DNA of 64,000 bases from Bagarius yarrelli (Eukaryota; Chordata; Actinopteri; Siluriformes; Sisoridae): NCBI GenBank assembly GCA_005784505.1, contig VCAZ01000040.1, forward strand, positions 1,526,501 through 1,590,500. The letters are read 5' to 3'. The notes under the pieces were generated by a model. That model saw nothing but the letters and a program-made list of their open reading frames with translations, was not told the DNA's origin and made no database searches. The first letter of the stretch is position 1. Each line of letters opens with the position of its first letter. Position numbers and translations under genes: made by a program. This document shows, piece after piece, positions 11,166-22,742 of this stretch.

Positions 11166-11566
11166 ACCTATTTTCACCCACAATTTTTGTGTTTAAAGTG
11201 TGTTTTGTGAATGTTTGTATTATTTGTTCCAGTTTACCTGCTAGCCCATTTGAGCTGACTTTAAGCTTTAAGCAGATGAAACTGTCTTTATGATTTAGGC
11301 TTTTAGAGGATTATATTCTTGTAGCTCTGCTACTTCCAGCTCTGCCACCTGTCTCCTCCCCAGTGCCACTGTCTCTAATCCACTCCAATAACAATTAGAA
11401 AAATCACTGTTAAAAAAAAAATACACAAATCACATTATTTATTATTTACTATTTTTGACCACTGTTACTGATTCACCGAAAGATGCCGGGAATCATGCTA
11501 TTTATCACAACATTTGACAAATAAATATGAAGAAAGTACAACAAGAAAACACTGAAGTGTGATGCA
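11166..11566. other. 3' flank of ccdc115
   Basis: No gene is seen. A TTTATT around 11446-11452 (AATAAA on the minus strand) about 115 bp past the ccdc115 stop is the best poly(A) signal. Confidence 0.5.
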
Positions 11567-13099
11567 TTATTCTTTTAGTTCAGACAAAATCTTCTGTTTA
11601 TCCTGCATCTCCAATCTAGTTTTCACAATTGCACTTTGCAGAGTTGAGATTTCAGCTGCTAGAGCAATGACTGGGGAAAAAATACACAAAATAAATACAC
11701 TCTAAAAAACACAGCGGGGGAAATAAAACTGAAATACAAAAACAGTAACACTGATAACAATTTTACTATGATCAGTGAAAAAAACCCACTAGTAAACAGT
11801 ATGAAAGCCCAAAGAGCAAAACGTGTATTTAATAAATAAGCAAGTGCTCAGTCTATAGATTTTATCATTTATCATTTTATCCTAAACTAATTTTGTACCA
11901 GAAAATTTTCTTTTACAAATGTTAGCCTTAAAAAAAAAGAAAAACACTAGAATGTGTTGTTCAAATGGACCATCAGCAAACACGTGTTTAAAAATCTGTT
12001 TGGAAAAGTAAAAGACCTAAATAAGTTGAAAATACACTTCTATATTGTGCAAAAGGTGTGTCCTGAAGTTATTAAACATTATAATATAGTTTGTTGTGTC
12101 TATTTCATATGTGAAAACAGATGCACTGATAAATCCACATGGTTACCTTCTTTAAAAGCTGCTTGGGCTTGCTTAAGATTTTGTGGTACTAGTATCCCAA
12201 ACCATTTTAGGGGATCTTGTTCATGACATGAAGATTTCTTACTCGTTGTATTTATCTCTTGGTCCTTCTCACATTCATCTTTGGACAAGTCATTTTCATC
12301 AATATTTTCCTTGTTTTTAACGTTCACTCGCCTTCTGAGGCCTGCAAAGAAAAGTGTTTTAATTATTTAAAGCAATTTGGTTAAAACAAGTATTTTTATT
12401 TTGATTTACAAGCCATTGACCGGGTAAAGATTAAAATCATTCCTATTTCAGTCCTACCTTCATCCGTTGGTCCTTTGGTCTCTACTGGTTCACTGTCTTT
12501 TAGTTCTTTGGCCCCGTCTTCCATTCGCTCACACTTGAATTCCGTCTCCCCTTTTTCAGACTGACTGCATTGCAGATGTTTATAAAAATGTATTCAAGAA
12601 CAAATTAGTTCAGCTTCATGTTTTATCCGATGTACAGGTCGATTCTATGAGGAGGTCCTGACACATGCAGCTTTCAGGGGGTAAATTGTTTTTGCACTAT
12701 CGACACATTATTATTGTTGTTATAAATTGATCTATTATTTAAAAGAGTAATGATGAATCAACGCTACACTGCAGTAATTTCAGAATTCTGTAAAAGTACC
12801 TGGCATAAACATGAACAAGTGGCTTCATCTCACTGGCATATTGCAGCGCGGAGACCTGCTTATTGCCCATCGAGTACCGGGCCTTGGAAATGTTAAACCA
12901 TCCCTGTAAAAAGATCAATAATACCGGTTTCTAACGCGCACAACAAAATCCAACAAGATGCCATAAGAAATACAGACAATCTTCTTACCTCTTCTATTAG
13001 CGTGTTTAGCTTATCTCTTTTTTCCTCCAAAATTTCAAGCTGATCCATAAAATGAAGTAACTGCTGGTCCAAGCGGAGAGACGCAAGATCTAGATCCAT
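11567..13099 (-). CDS. ccdc115: Coiled-coil domain-containing protein 115 (V-ATPase assembly factor, Vma22 homologue)
   Basis: The five coding exons are 12989-13099, 12800-12903, 12458-12564, 12147-12341 and 11567-11670 (GT-AG sites, phases 0, 2, 1, 1), giving 206 residues against 180 in human. The start is MDLDLASLRLDQQL; there is no upstream in-frame ATG, only a TTG. Exon 1 encodes an N-terminal coiled coil (LEILEEKRDKLNTLIEE). Exon 2 encodes GWFNISKARYSMGNK, which matches the conserved family block. Exon 3 and the start of exon 4 encode a charged linker ending GLRRR. Exon 4 has the family hallmark DPLKWFGILVPQNLKQAQA. Exon 5 encodes a second coiled coil ending LSELKE. The family protein works with TMEM199 at the ER/ER-Golgi compartment in assembly of the vacuolar H+-ATPase Vo sector and in Golgi glycosylation homeostasis. 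The function is inferred from homology. Confidence 0.95.
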
Positions 13100-13300
13100 T
13101 TCCACAGACGTGTTTTTGTGCAAAATGAACAGAATAATTTAATGTTTGTGATAAAACCTCGTTATTTTTGCGTTTTTATTGTATGTCAGTCAAGACGTTC
13201 TTCTTTCTATCGCGTCAGAGTAGATCACATGACAACAAGAGTCAGCTGATATTAGCCGTTGACATTTCCGGGTTTCCGTGTAAAACTGCCATATTACAGA
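13100..13300 (-). promoter_or_regulatory. Probable ccdc115 promoter/5'UTR
   Basis: This immediate upstream sequence is richer in CG dinucleotides than its surroundings. No TATA box or other defined site can be assigned. Confidence 0.35.
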
Positions 13301-13554
13301 TTTAATTTACAGGTTAATTTAAAAAATAATTTATTTGAAGCATTTAAAAATGATAAACCACATAAATTAATTCGATAACGCATTCTAGAGTGTCGATTTT
13401 AGATGATAAACTGATGTACCCTCTATTTATGTGTACATCAATATTATCAATGTCGTTAGCTTAAAGTAAAAGTATAATACTAGGCAAATGAATACGTAAT
13501 ATAATGTCACTTTAAATAATTCAACCAAAACGTTTAAAGAAAGCAAAAGCTTTA

Positions 13555-13626
13555 TTCCCATACCGGGAGTCGAACCCGGGCCGCCTGGGTGAAAACCAGG
13601 AATCCTAACCGCTAGACCATATGGGA
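13555..13626 (-). tRNA. tRNA-Glu (anticodon TTC)
   Basis: On the minus strand a 72-nt cloverleaf starts TCCCATATGGTCTAGCGG, with anticodon arm CCTGG-TTTTCAC-CCAGG (anticodon TTC), T-arm CCGGGTTCGACTCCCGG and acceptor TATGGGA. There is no intron. A TTTT run follows within about 12 nt downstream, as a Pol III terminator. The A and B boxes are intact. Confidence 0.98.
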
Positions 13627-13882
13627 CTTGAAATCGCTAAGAGGCGTTTGTCTTGATAACAATAACCAGTGACAAGGTACATAAACAAGGTACATTAAAA
13701 ACTACAATATACAGTGGACTACAGTCGCTTATATATATATATATACATTTTCTTCTCAAATTCCCTTGTATTTGTGTAAAAGAGCCCAAACGTAATATGT
13801 AAACTTAAATTTGTGATTAAAAATACAACTGTATTAAAGCGCTTGTAAACATTTGATGTGGAAAAAATGTCTGGTTTTATGG

Positions 13883-13923
<41 letters not shown>

Positions 13924-14103
13924 CATATTGATTCAAAAAGTAGAAACTTCAAAATTAAACCTGAAAACCACTATTTTAATCCATTGCCCCCAAAATAATG
14001 GAGACTTACACGTGGATAGAGTTACATCAATTTATCGTTGATAAATAATAATCGATACACTTTATGTGATCTTTCAACAGGAAATACATCGCCTCGGTAG
14101 CTT
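13627..14103. other. Spacer between tRNA-Glu and tRNA-His with simple repeats
   Basis: It contains (AT)n at about 13729-13744 and a long poly(A) tract at 13883-13924 broken by one G. No gene. Confidence 0.7.
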
Positions 14104-14175
14104 GCCGTGATCGTATAGTGGTTAGTACTCTGCGTTGTGGCCGCAGCAACCCCGGTTCGAATCCGGGTCACGGCA
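14104..14175 (+). tRNA. tRNA-His (anticodon GTG)
   Basis: A 72-nt gene starting GCCGTGATCGTATAGTGG, with anticodon stem TGCG-TTGTGGC-CGCA (anticodon GTG), T-arm CCCGGTTCGAATCCGGG and acceptor TCACGGCA. The post-transcriptional G-1 is not encoded, as usual in eukaryotes. A T-run lies about 18 nt downstream. It is divergent from tRNA-Glu, 0.5 kb away. Confidence 0.98.
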
Positions 14176-14599
14176 CAGACAAGTGGGTGACATTTTTGCA
14201 CTGTATAAATGGAACATGTTTTGGCTTAGGTTGTTTAGAGGCAAATGTCCTATTTTTTTTTAAAAGTGAGCCCCGAGTTAACGTTTAAGTTAACATTCAG
14301 TACGCATCTAAACATTTATGAAGTATATTATTTTCATGAGGCATACATAAGGATTAAGGCAACGACTAGGAGTATAATAACCCGTCTTATCACTTCATCA
14401 TGGCCTTATCTGTGGGTGTTTATAATTTTCTTTTATTATTTAGTGTTATCAAACATCAAACAAGCATATATACAAATATACAAAAACCAAAACAAACAAA
14501 CAGCCAGGTGTACCAATTAACCTGATTATTCAACTTCAAAACAAAAAGCAATAACAACAAAACAGCAGGAAAGCACAAATACCATACTTTGTGAACAAC

Positions 14600-15300
14600 A
14601 TAACGGATTTTAAAGTTTTTAGGAAGTGAATTGTAGCAAATTGTTGTATTTGGCTAGAAAAATAAATAGATTTATTAGAAAATATTGGTCATTTACATTT
14701 TTGTCATAAATATAAACATATAAAAACAAATAATCAAATAAGGTATCTTTAAACTCCAAAGAAAAATTGTTTATAAACAAACAAAAACTTTCCCAAAAAA
14801 AGGGCAACAGGGACACAATTTCAAAAAATGTGAGCGACAGATTTATCTTCAACTCCACAAAAAAGGGGGAACATTTTTTAATAAAAACTTCAAGGTAAAT
14901 CACAAATTATTAATAATCCAATATTTATAAGGTAAAGACCAAATTTTCTTCCAAAGGACATCTTCAAAATGATTATTCCAAAATGAAATTACAGTGGAAA
15001 TAGAAATTATATCTTTTTAAAACGATCTGCTAAATCTTCCTATTCCTAAAAGATGGACTGAACTTTTTACTGTTTTACAGTAAGTGTTAACTTGTAGTCA
15101 AGGGAATAAAAAAAAGGTGCTGAGGTCTAGCTACTTTTGTAGCTAGGCTAAAGCCTGAAAGGAGAAGAAGAAGATCCATGAGATAGGATAGGGTAAAGAG
15201 GAGTTTTTTTAAAAGTGAAATAGCTCCCCTGGGGATGGCATCCACCACTATGGCAAAGTCTCGTAAAGTTATACCAAATACCAAAATTTAGCTGGGAATT
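14600..15300 (-). mobile_element. L1/Tx1-like LINE ORF2 C-terminal remnant
   Basis: Several minus-strand frames read in order like the C-terminal end of L1/Tx1-type ORF2. 15087-15284 has an ITLRDFAIVVDAIPRGAISLL stretch (the family usually has a D/K-AIP-G motif). 14880-15000 reads VLWKKIWSLPYKYWI. 14640-14860 has FFWESFCLFINN and YFLINLFIFLAKYN. The frames are separated by shifts and the Cys/His knuckle is lost. It is old and inactive. Assignment is by family resemblance. Confidence 0.6.
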
Positions 15301-15960
15301 CAAAATCTGTGGGAAATTGTTTTATTTTTGTATCGAATATCTTGGTTATTTCAAATAAAACCGAAAGTACCGAAAGGGCCTGAAATTATGTTTGTCAATT
15401 AAGTGACCCAGGACAAAAGCATTAGTTTATTAAACTTATTATTTGGAAACTTGATATTTGATATTATAATTGCACACCAACAAAAAAGCGTTTATAAATC
15501 GCTTAAATGTAATTATAATATCAAACCGTTAAATTTAGTAAAAAAAAAAATACAATTTAGTAAAAAAAAACAAAATAGAGTCAAAATAGATCAAATTTAG
15601 ACACTGCCTACATTGGGTTATAATGTTCAAATGCAGAATTAGAAAATTCTAACTTCTTGTGTTGTTTTCAAAGAACTGTTTTATAACTAATCTTCCACCA
15701 GATCTTCCAATCTAATGTTTCTTCGATAATCAAAAAGCATAACTCAAACGCATCTATTCCCCACCGATCTGAATCCTGAAAAAGAGGTCTCTTCTTAGTT
15801 TCCATAAAAGCATCAATCCGAAAACCCTCTACACGACTGATTTTTTAACCTGAAAAAGAAAGGGCAGGATAGATCAAAAAGGCAATCCGGAATACATTTA
15901 AAGATACTACTTTAAACACAAAGACCTTTAGAAATGTGGGCGTATATAATAGTCCTGTTT
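15301..15960. other. AT-rich spacer upstream of ebp
   Basis: A minus-strand stretch (about 15680-15838) stays open for about 50 codons with a coding-like composition, but matches nothing I recognise and has no clear start. Otherwise nothing is seen. Confidence 0.4.
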
Positions 15961-16249
15961 CTCCTTTGAGAGTGACGTCAGTCCTGTTCCGAGTTTCTCG
16001 TCCAATGAAATTGTGAATGATGACTGGCTCCACAGCATCGCGAGTGTTTATTGGTTATTGGTGTATCGTAGTGGGCTGTAACTCCGTGGCGCGATGTTTT
16101 ACAATTTAAGACACTCTTTGCACACATTTTAAATACTATTAAGACTCCTTTGTCTCCTATTAATGTGTTCCTTTACTGCCACTGACGATTTTATTAGCTT
16201 TATTAAATCTCTTGTGTATTTTGTTGGATAATATTTGTATTTATAAAAG
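15961..16249 (+). promoter_or_regulatory. Probable ebp promoter and non-coding first exon
   Basis: It contains a palindromic CRE (TGACGTCA, 15973-15980), a CCAAT box (16002-16006) and two inverted CCAAT boxes (16050-16054, 16057-16061). A GTAAGT donor at 16250 could pair with the CAG acceptor at 18347-18349, nine bases upstream of the ebp ATG, so a 5'UTR exon ending at 16249 is likely. The TSS is unknown. Confidence 0.5.
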
Positions 16250-16929
16250 GTAAGTAAACAGTTGGACCAGGAATTTAAAAGATGATGGATAAATAATTTA
16301 TTAGCTGCATGTAAATTAATGTTTTTTTAATGCAAGCTGTTAACTAGTATCATATCAGGACTAGTTAATTAACACCTGTAGGCGTTTGTTGTCTTTTTAC
16401 TTATTCTTATTTTTAGATGATGCGTTACTTATGTTCTTTTATGTTTTGCAAAATATCCAAGGCACTTTAACCAAAATCTTTGTTGTTGAGAACACAGGGA
16501 TTAAAATTAAAGAAAACTAAGCTAAAACCAAAGAAGTGCTTGTTTTGAATTACTTCAGTACATCTGTGGCTGTAAGAATACTAACATTAAGTCTGGTGTG
16601 AATTTGACTTTTTTTTCCCCTTTCTCAGTTCTGTAACTGTATTAAGTTTCTTATGAATAACTTTGCTGTCTACTGAGTTCCCCTAACAGTTTCACTTAAC
16701 ATCATGGAGCCGCCACTTTGAGAAATTCCTTTATTTTAATTCCTTCTGAAGTTTTATTGACTCATGGAAGTTTAATTAAACTGGCTTATTGTCACTGAAC
16801 ATATAAATCATATGCAAATGCCGCTGCTATAAGACGGTGTATAAGGTGGTGCAAGTGACAATTTTTTAGAATCTTTTCCTTCACTCTAAAAAGCAAGTGG
16901 AGGCGATGTTGGATGATGCTGACTGCCCA

Positions 16930-17400
16930 CATTGCTTCGATCTCCTGGTAAACATTGCAAGATGACATTGCCAGGTCCCTGGTCACCTTCATTAAAGAGC
17001 GCTTTGGCCAGCCGCCAGGTTTGGCTGATCTGCTCTCCTTCAGTCACACCAGGGAGTTTACGAGCAGATGGTGCAACGATGAGGCTGTGTCCCACAGTTT
17101 CCTACTTATACCCCATGGAGGAAACTGATGCAATTCACCTGTGACCTTCAGCTAAGGCGCTCGACTTAAGCAGCAGCCGCCCTCAAATCTTTACAGGATA
17201 AAGGTGCACAGAAGGGCTTTGAACAAGAATGGGGGCATCTGCACGCCATCCTATGGCTGTGCTCTATCTTTTCCAGCCCAAGCTCCTCCAGGCTTTGTAT
17301 GACAGTGTGGTTGCCCTGGACACCATCAAAGACCTGGCTCTTATTGAGACTAAGCGCTGGGCTTAGGAAATGGGCTGAATCATCCTACAGAGGCGGACCT
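16930..17400 (+). pseudogene. Possible degenerate gag-like retroelement fragment
   Basis: GC is higher than its surroundings. Broken frames read like a retroelement gag core: ITIKERFG-type residues, then a REFTSRW stretch followed by a short hydrophobic segment, as in fish LTR-element or PNMA-like gag. Stops interrupt every frame. It lies in the presumed ebp intron 1. The call is weak. Confidence 0.3.
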
Positions 17401-18349
17401 CAGTGACTCAGGGACTGAAAGCTTCTTCTTAACACTCCTATCTCCCCCTCCGGCCTCTTTGGTAATGCTGTGTGGATGATAGTGGAGAGCTTCACGCAAA
17501 CCCAGAAGCATATGGAAATGATCAGCAAGGTTTTGCTTGTCTCCTGTGTCAGGACCTCTTGACTGCAAAAAGCAGCCATAACTTTGGGAGCAATAAAGAA
17601 ATGGCATATTGGAGTTTAATAATAAACATTTACAATAATCTTGCCATGTAGCTGTATAAAACCCTGCTGCAGAAAACACCCCAAACCATGACAATATTTC
17701 AGAAATAAATATGTTTATAATTTCTTTCTGCACTTTCTGTATTATTGGAGCAAAATTTCTCTGTTCAATGACCAGTTCCGCCCTCTATCTCTGCGGGTAC
17801 GCATGTGACCTTTGCTCTACATTTCATAGTGCTATGTTGTGCAAAGGAGCATACTGAACTTATTGTTTATGATTAAGAGAAAAATTTAATTTACATACTA
17901 AATTTGTGCAAGAAAATCCACAAAAAAGTGTGAAACTGCATGAAAACTACTTGAATTCTCATATTGATGTGCATATTTGCTAAATTTGTCTATTGCTATG
18001 TTTCCATCATTCTGGGTAAATTTGCATTTTGAAGTATTGCATTATAAATAAGTGATAGCAACAGCTAATTAAAAAAAAAATCAAAAAGAGTTTATACGCT
18101 TTCTTGAGGTGGTTTTATGACTTGTGTGAACGAATAAATGTTTATTATTTTACTTGTCTTGTTTTATTTACTGTTAGGATCATAACCCTCCATCTTATGA
18201 TTTAACATTTGTTAATACAAGCTTTTAAATAAGTTTAGCACAATATTTACCACAAACTTACATGTCAGTATGTTAATTTATGATTTGTAAAAAAGGCTTT
18301 GTTCTGCCGCAATAAAGAATAAATTGAGATAAACTGTGTGTCTGTGCAG
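17401..18349. other. Remainder of presumed ebp intron 1
   Basis: AT-rich. No exon or recognisable repeat could be assigned apart from repeat-like sequence at 17540-17700. Confidence 0.5.
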
Positions 18350-18358
18350 ATTTTAAAG

Positions 18359-20721
18359 ATGGCAGCTGAAACTAGAGGTCACCCATACTGGCCCAGAGAC
18401 CTGTCTATTCCCAACTACAAAGAAAATGAACGTTCCATGTTGGAGATTGTCACATTCCTGTTCTCTGTGTCGGGCCTGTTAATGTTAATAGCTTGGACTT
18501 TGACAGGAAAAAGTGTTGGTGGAAAAAGACTAAGCAGCTGGAGAAGATTAGCACTATGCTGGTTTACTGTCTGTGGCTTCATCCATGGCGTTATTGAGGG
18601 CTGGTTCTCCCTGTACTACACCATCATTCCAGCAGATCAGAGCTTTCTTTCTCAACTTTGTAAGTACATATTAAAGCTCAAAACGTTATGTGCACAACGT
18701 CTATGAAATTCTGTAAATATAAATTAAAACATATTGATGAATGTGTCTGGCTCATAAGGTATGCCTCATACTTTCCACTGTGGTGTTTCTGGGTCCAGAT
18801 GTCCTCCATCTGGTGCATTAGGTTTTTTAAGAAAGGCTCCAGGTTACTTGTCATTCCAACTGAAATCGTTCCAATTAAAATATTCAGACAGGTTGTTAAC
18901 ATAAGACGTAATTTACTTCGAACTGTTGTTTACAATTTTAGCTGTAATAATTATGTGACATGCGCACAACTTGTCTGTCACTGTGTGAATTATGTTTTTA
19001 TTCCTGTAAAGATGAGACGCATCAAATAATTGCACTAGTTATGGGCATTGTGTTGCTTTTGTGCATGCATACGCACTGCTGCTCAAATCTTTTATAAAAA
19101 GGCAGAGTGTGATGAGCAACGCTTTTCTTTAGCGGTCCTTTACTAAAAGCCGATTTCCTGTCCCTTCCTTCTCCGAGGAGCAAAAGCCTGTACATGTAAG
19201 TATGTAATAAGATTCAGTGATCTAAAGTTAAAACAAAATTTTGCTTGACACAACAGTCATTTCGTAGAGAATATTTCTTTGCAAATTACATAAAGATTAA
19301 GGCATGCATGGAGGAACGTACACCCGAAGTCATATACATGGAGGAATTTTTCATCTAATCAAGTTGTGAAAACATTTTAATCAGGTTTTATTCTGGGTGA
19401 GGTGTTCACATGTAAGATTTTTATTCCGACTAAACTTTTGGACTAATTGTAATCTGAAAAAGTTTCATATAACCAAGGGTTAATGTGAAATATATTGAGG
19501 TTTACTAGGCCTAAATTTTAAAGAGAGACTTGTCCCCTCCTGCCTTTGGCCTTTTCAGAGACGACTGGGATAGGCTCAAGGAAATCCCTGTGACCCCGAA
19601 TTAGGCAATAAGCACGTAAAGAAAATAAATGAATGAATGAATGAATGAATGAATAACTGAAAGAAAAGGTCTTTCTCAACCTAATGTGTAAAATAAAGCA
19701 ACTGTACATACACTAGACTTGTATCATTAAAAACAAGCGCTGCACAATATCGAAAAAAAAAACCTCATTGCAATCATTGAATAAATAAATATTGAAATTG
19801 CAGGCCGAAAAAGGTGACCATACTTCAAGTAATTTTATTTGTTTCCAGGCGAAATTGATTTTTCCTGTTAATTCTATTTTATTTTCCTTGTCATTCACAG
19901 GGAAGGAGTATTCCAAAGGTGACAGCAGATATGTCATGTAAGTTGTTAACATAACTTGTATTGTTATGTAATTCATGCTGTGTTGAGGTGCATCTTGTTT
20001 AAAACTTTCCTCCTGTATCTTCTTTTCAGAGCAGATAATTTCACCGTGTGCATGGAGACAGTGACTGCGTGTCTATGGGGACCTTTCAGTCTGTGGATTG
20101 TTGTGGCCTTTTTGTACAATCATTCCTACAGATTTGTTTTACAGCTTATAGTTTCTTTAGGTGAGATGACTTAATGAATAAGGGTTGGTTTCATTTCAGT
20201 AACAATCCTATAAAAATGCTGTATAAAAATCAAGCAGGATAAAATGATAGGATGTCTTGTAATAAATCTGCACAGTGTGAAACCTTGTTGCTAACTTAGA
20301 TGTCAGCATTGTCAAAGTAAACAGAAGAAACAAAGTAATATAAAGGGATGTTCAGAAATTCTTTGATGAGATGCTTAGAATAAATAGGGTTATTTTGGGT
20401 TTCAAGTTGTAGCATGGTTTTTCCTATTTTTAATGTTAAGTTAGATATCGGGTTTTGTTATTTATTGAGTTAGAATAATCAGTATGATATTCTGTGTCCT
20501 TAGGTCAGCTGTATGGAGCAGTGCTCTACTTCTTTACTGAGCACAGAGATGGATATATGCACAGCGAATATGGACACCCTATCTATTTTTGGTTCTACTT
20601 TGTCTTCATGAACGTCCTGTGGATTGTAATTCCTTTCACACTTATTATGGACTCATGGTTCCAATTGAGTGGCACCCAGGCCTTGTCAGACAAAACGTTT
20701 CCCAAACAAAAAGTAAAATAG
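18359..20721 (+). CDS. ebp: Emopamil-binding protein, 3-beta-hydroxysteroid delta8,delta7-isomerase
   Basis: The coding exons are 18359-18659, 19901-19937 (only 37 bp), 20030-20160 and 20504-20721, giving 228 residues (human 230). All junctions are GT-AG and in phase. The start ATG follows an acceptor at 18349. The protein moves the C8-C9 sterol double bond to C7-C8 in cholesterol synthesis and is a multi-pass ER membrane protein. The catalytic positions of the human enzyme are kept with identical numbering: H76 and E80 in CGFIHGVIEGWF, E122 and T125 in FTVCMETVT. Also kept are HPYWP at the N-terminus, TEHRDGY and the YFWFYFVFMNVLW helix. The C-terminus is short and lysine-rich (KQKVK), consistent with an ER-retention type tail. 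AATAAA at 20748-20753 lies 27 bp past the stop. Confidence 0.96.
18660..19900. other. ebp intron between coding exons 1 and 2
   Basis: It contains a (GAAT)n microsatellite at about 19625-19655 and, at 19740-19800, a GCTGCACAATATCG stretch resembling the TIR of the repeat at 44667-45217. No exon is seen. Confidence 0.6.
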
Positions 20722-20753
20722 CTGCAAAAGTGTGATCAAAAAATAGGAATAAA

Positions 20754-22265
20754 TGACTGTGCACTGTGCTGAGTGACATTTAAATGTGTTTGTGGTTATT
20801 TTATTCCCATACAGTTAAAAACTGTCTTTGAATGAAATGCTTTATGTAAGAAGTGAAAGATGGTTTAAGTCTAAATTATAGCATAACAATTTGGAATAGT
20901 AATGGATTGGCTTCTATCATATCTAGTTGGAGGGATCAGCTCATACTTCTGTCAAAATGAAAATTGAGTCCGGAAAGTGGACACACTTAATGGACGCACA
21001 TACGTTAGTCCTTGCTATAAATAAACAATGCTAATGCCATACAGAGAAAAAGGTTTTTTTTTTTGATAAATCTGCTTTATTACAAAAAGAAACTCTTAAG
21101 TAACAAAGACAAATTGTGACCATTTGGCAAGTCATATACACTTATACACACAAAAAAGTTTTTTGCCTTAATTCCTTAAAAATCTTTGTTGTTTTTCTAT
21201 TTAATGATTTGTTGATACAGTATGTATGTGCTTTTTAAAATAGTTTGGACTATTTCCCATACTGTATATAAATAAAATATACCTTCTGACTTGTACTAAA
21301 AAAACGTTCATATTCAGTCCTTAAGTAAACGAATAATACGTACTGGTAGGAATTTTAAAATAACTGTAAAACAACATTACCATATATTTTTGTGAGGTAA
21401 AATGTCTTAGCAGGTTAGCTATTGAGCCACATGTGGTTAAACCTTCTCATTTGTGTTTTAATCTTCTAACTTCTAACTCTGTTTTAGGCCTACATGTCTG
21501 TATTTTTAGTCATTATTGGAAATAATAATAATCTGTCGTTGTGTAAATAAAAAAAAAGATTTATATGAAATTAATATATTAAATAGCAAATCGGTATTTA
21601 TAAATACCTAACCGTTAACTAGTCCTAAGGTTTACCACAGGGCCTGTAAGCACACAATTATAATTACGTTAGCTTATTTTACTGATGTCAGCTGAACATC
21701 TTTGCTGTCACTTTCTTTCCCTGTGAACTTTTTAAAAAAGGCTTAACGTTAACATACTAACACAACGTCCAGGAAAAACCTTTTTCTCTTACCCTATCCT
21801 CTAAAACAACACAACCGTGATACAAGTGGAAAGAAAGGATCTTTCAGTTAGTGTATTTTCCTTAGTTAGTGTATATAAAATTATATTAAGTTGGTATTAA
21901 AAGCCAGAAGTGTTAATATTGTCAGTGATGTAAATTATATACAAACAAAAATGTTTAGTGACTTGCGAACCAGATGTTCCTCTGTTGACTACAGAGAAAC
22001 TCTTTAATGTGCACCCTTGCGTTTTGCGTTCAGATTGGTCCTCACCAGGGGCAAACTAATTTTGGGCCCTATGAAATAATTTCTATTACATTACTTCTAG
22101 TACTGCTACTAGTACTAGTGCTACTAATAAAACACATGTCTAAACTGAGTGGGCCTTTAGCCCACCCCCCTTTAGTATGGAAAGGCTTCCTAGCCATCAC
22201 TGAGCTATTTTGTTCATTGTTCCAAATGATTGTTCAAATAAGAACATTATTTACTCGTTGACATC
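20754..22265. other. Intergenic DNA between ebp and tRNA-Phe
   Basis: AT-rich, with a short CTAGTACT-type internal repeat at 22095-22125. No gene recognised. Confidence 0.6.
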
Positions 22266-22338
22266 GCCGAAATAGCTCAGTTGGGAGAGCGTTAGACTGA
22301 AGATCTAAAGGTCCCTGGTTCGATCCCGGGTTTCGGCA
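22266..22338 (+). tRNA. tRNA-Phe (anticodon GAA)
   Basis: A 73-nt cloverleaf starting GCCGAAATAGCTCAGTTGGG, with anticodon stem TTAGA-CTGAAGA-TCTAA (GAA), T-arm CCTGGTTCGATCCCGGG and acceptor TTTCGGC plus discriminator A. A TTTT lies immediately downstream. Confidence 0.98.
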
Positions 22339-22668
22339 TTTTGTTACGATTATTTCCTTAAAAACGTGTACAAATTTAGTTATTCAGCTTTTTTCTCCTT
22401 TTAAACAAATGCGCGGTTTATGCGGGAGAACATTTTAAATGTTATATAGGTAAGACGCAGAATTTAAAGGGTGTTATTTAAAGGACCATTTTCTGCAGCG
22501 AGTCCAGTTTTTACCTTAATGTAGACGGACATTGTATCCAGGCTGCTGTGTTTAGGATGGTGATTTCCTCTAAACGGTTTAACCGAAATCTAAACATTAA
22601 CGAATAATTTCGGACTGCCATATTAAAATTGTTACCAATACCAATCGAGACAACATAAAAAAGTCAAC
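22339..22668. other. Spacer between tRNA-Phe and tRNA-Asn
   Basis: No feature is seen beyond the Pol III T-runs at both ends. Confidence 0.6.
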
Positions 22669-22685
22669 CGTCCCTGGGTGGGCTC

Positions 22686-22736
<51 letters not shown>

Positions 22737-22742
22737 AGAGAC
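22669..22742 (-). tRNA. tRNA-Asn (anticodon GTT)
   Basis: A 74-nt cloverleaf on the minus strand starts GTCTCTGTGGCGCAATCGG, with anticodon loop CTGTTAA (GTT), T-arm GGTGGTTCGAGCCCACC and discriminator G. A TTTTTT run follows. It is convergent with tRNA-Phe, 0.33 kb apart. Confidence 0.98.

Noticed and set aside
13099..13123. Extended ccdc115 N-terminus (eight extra residues)
   Set aside because: The upstream codon at 13123 is TTG, not ATG; the ATG at 13099 aligns with the family start.
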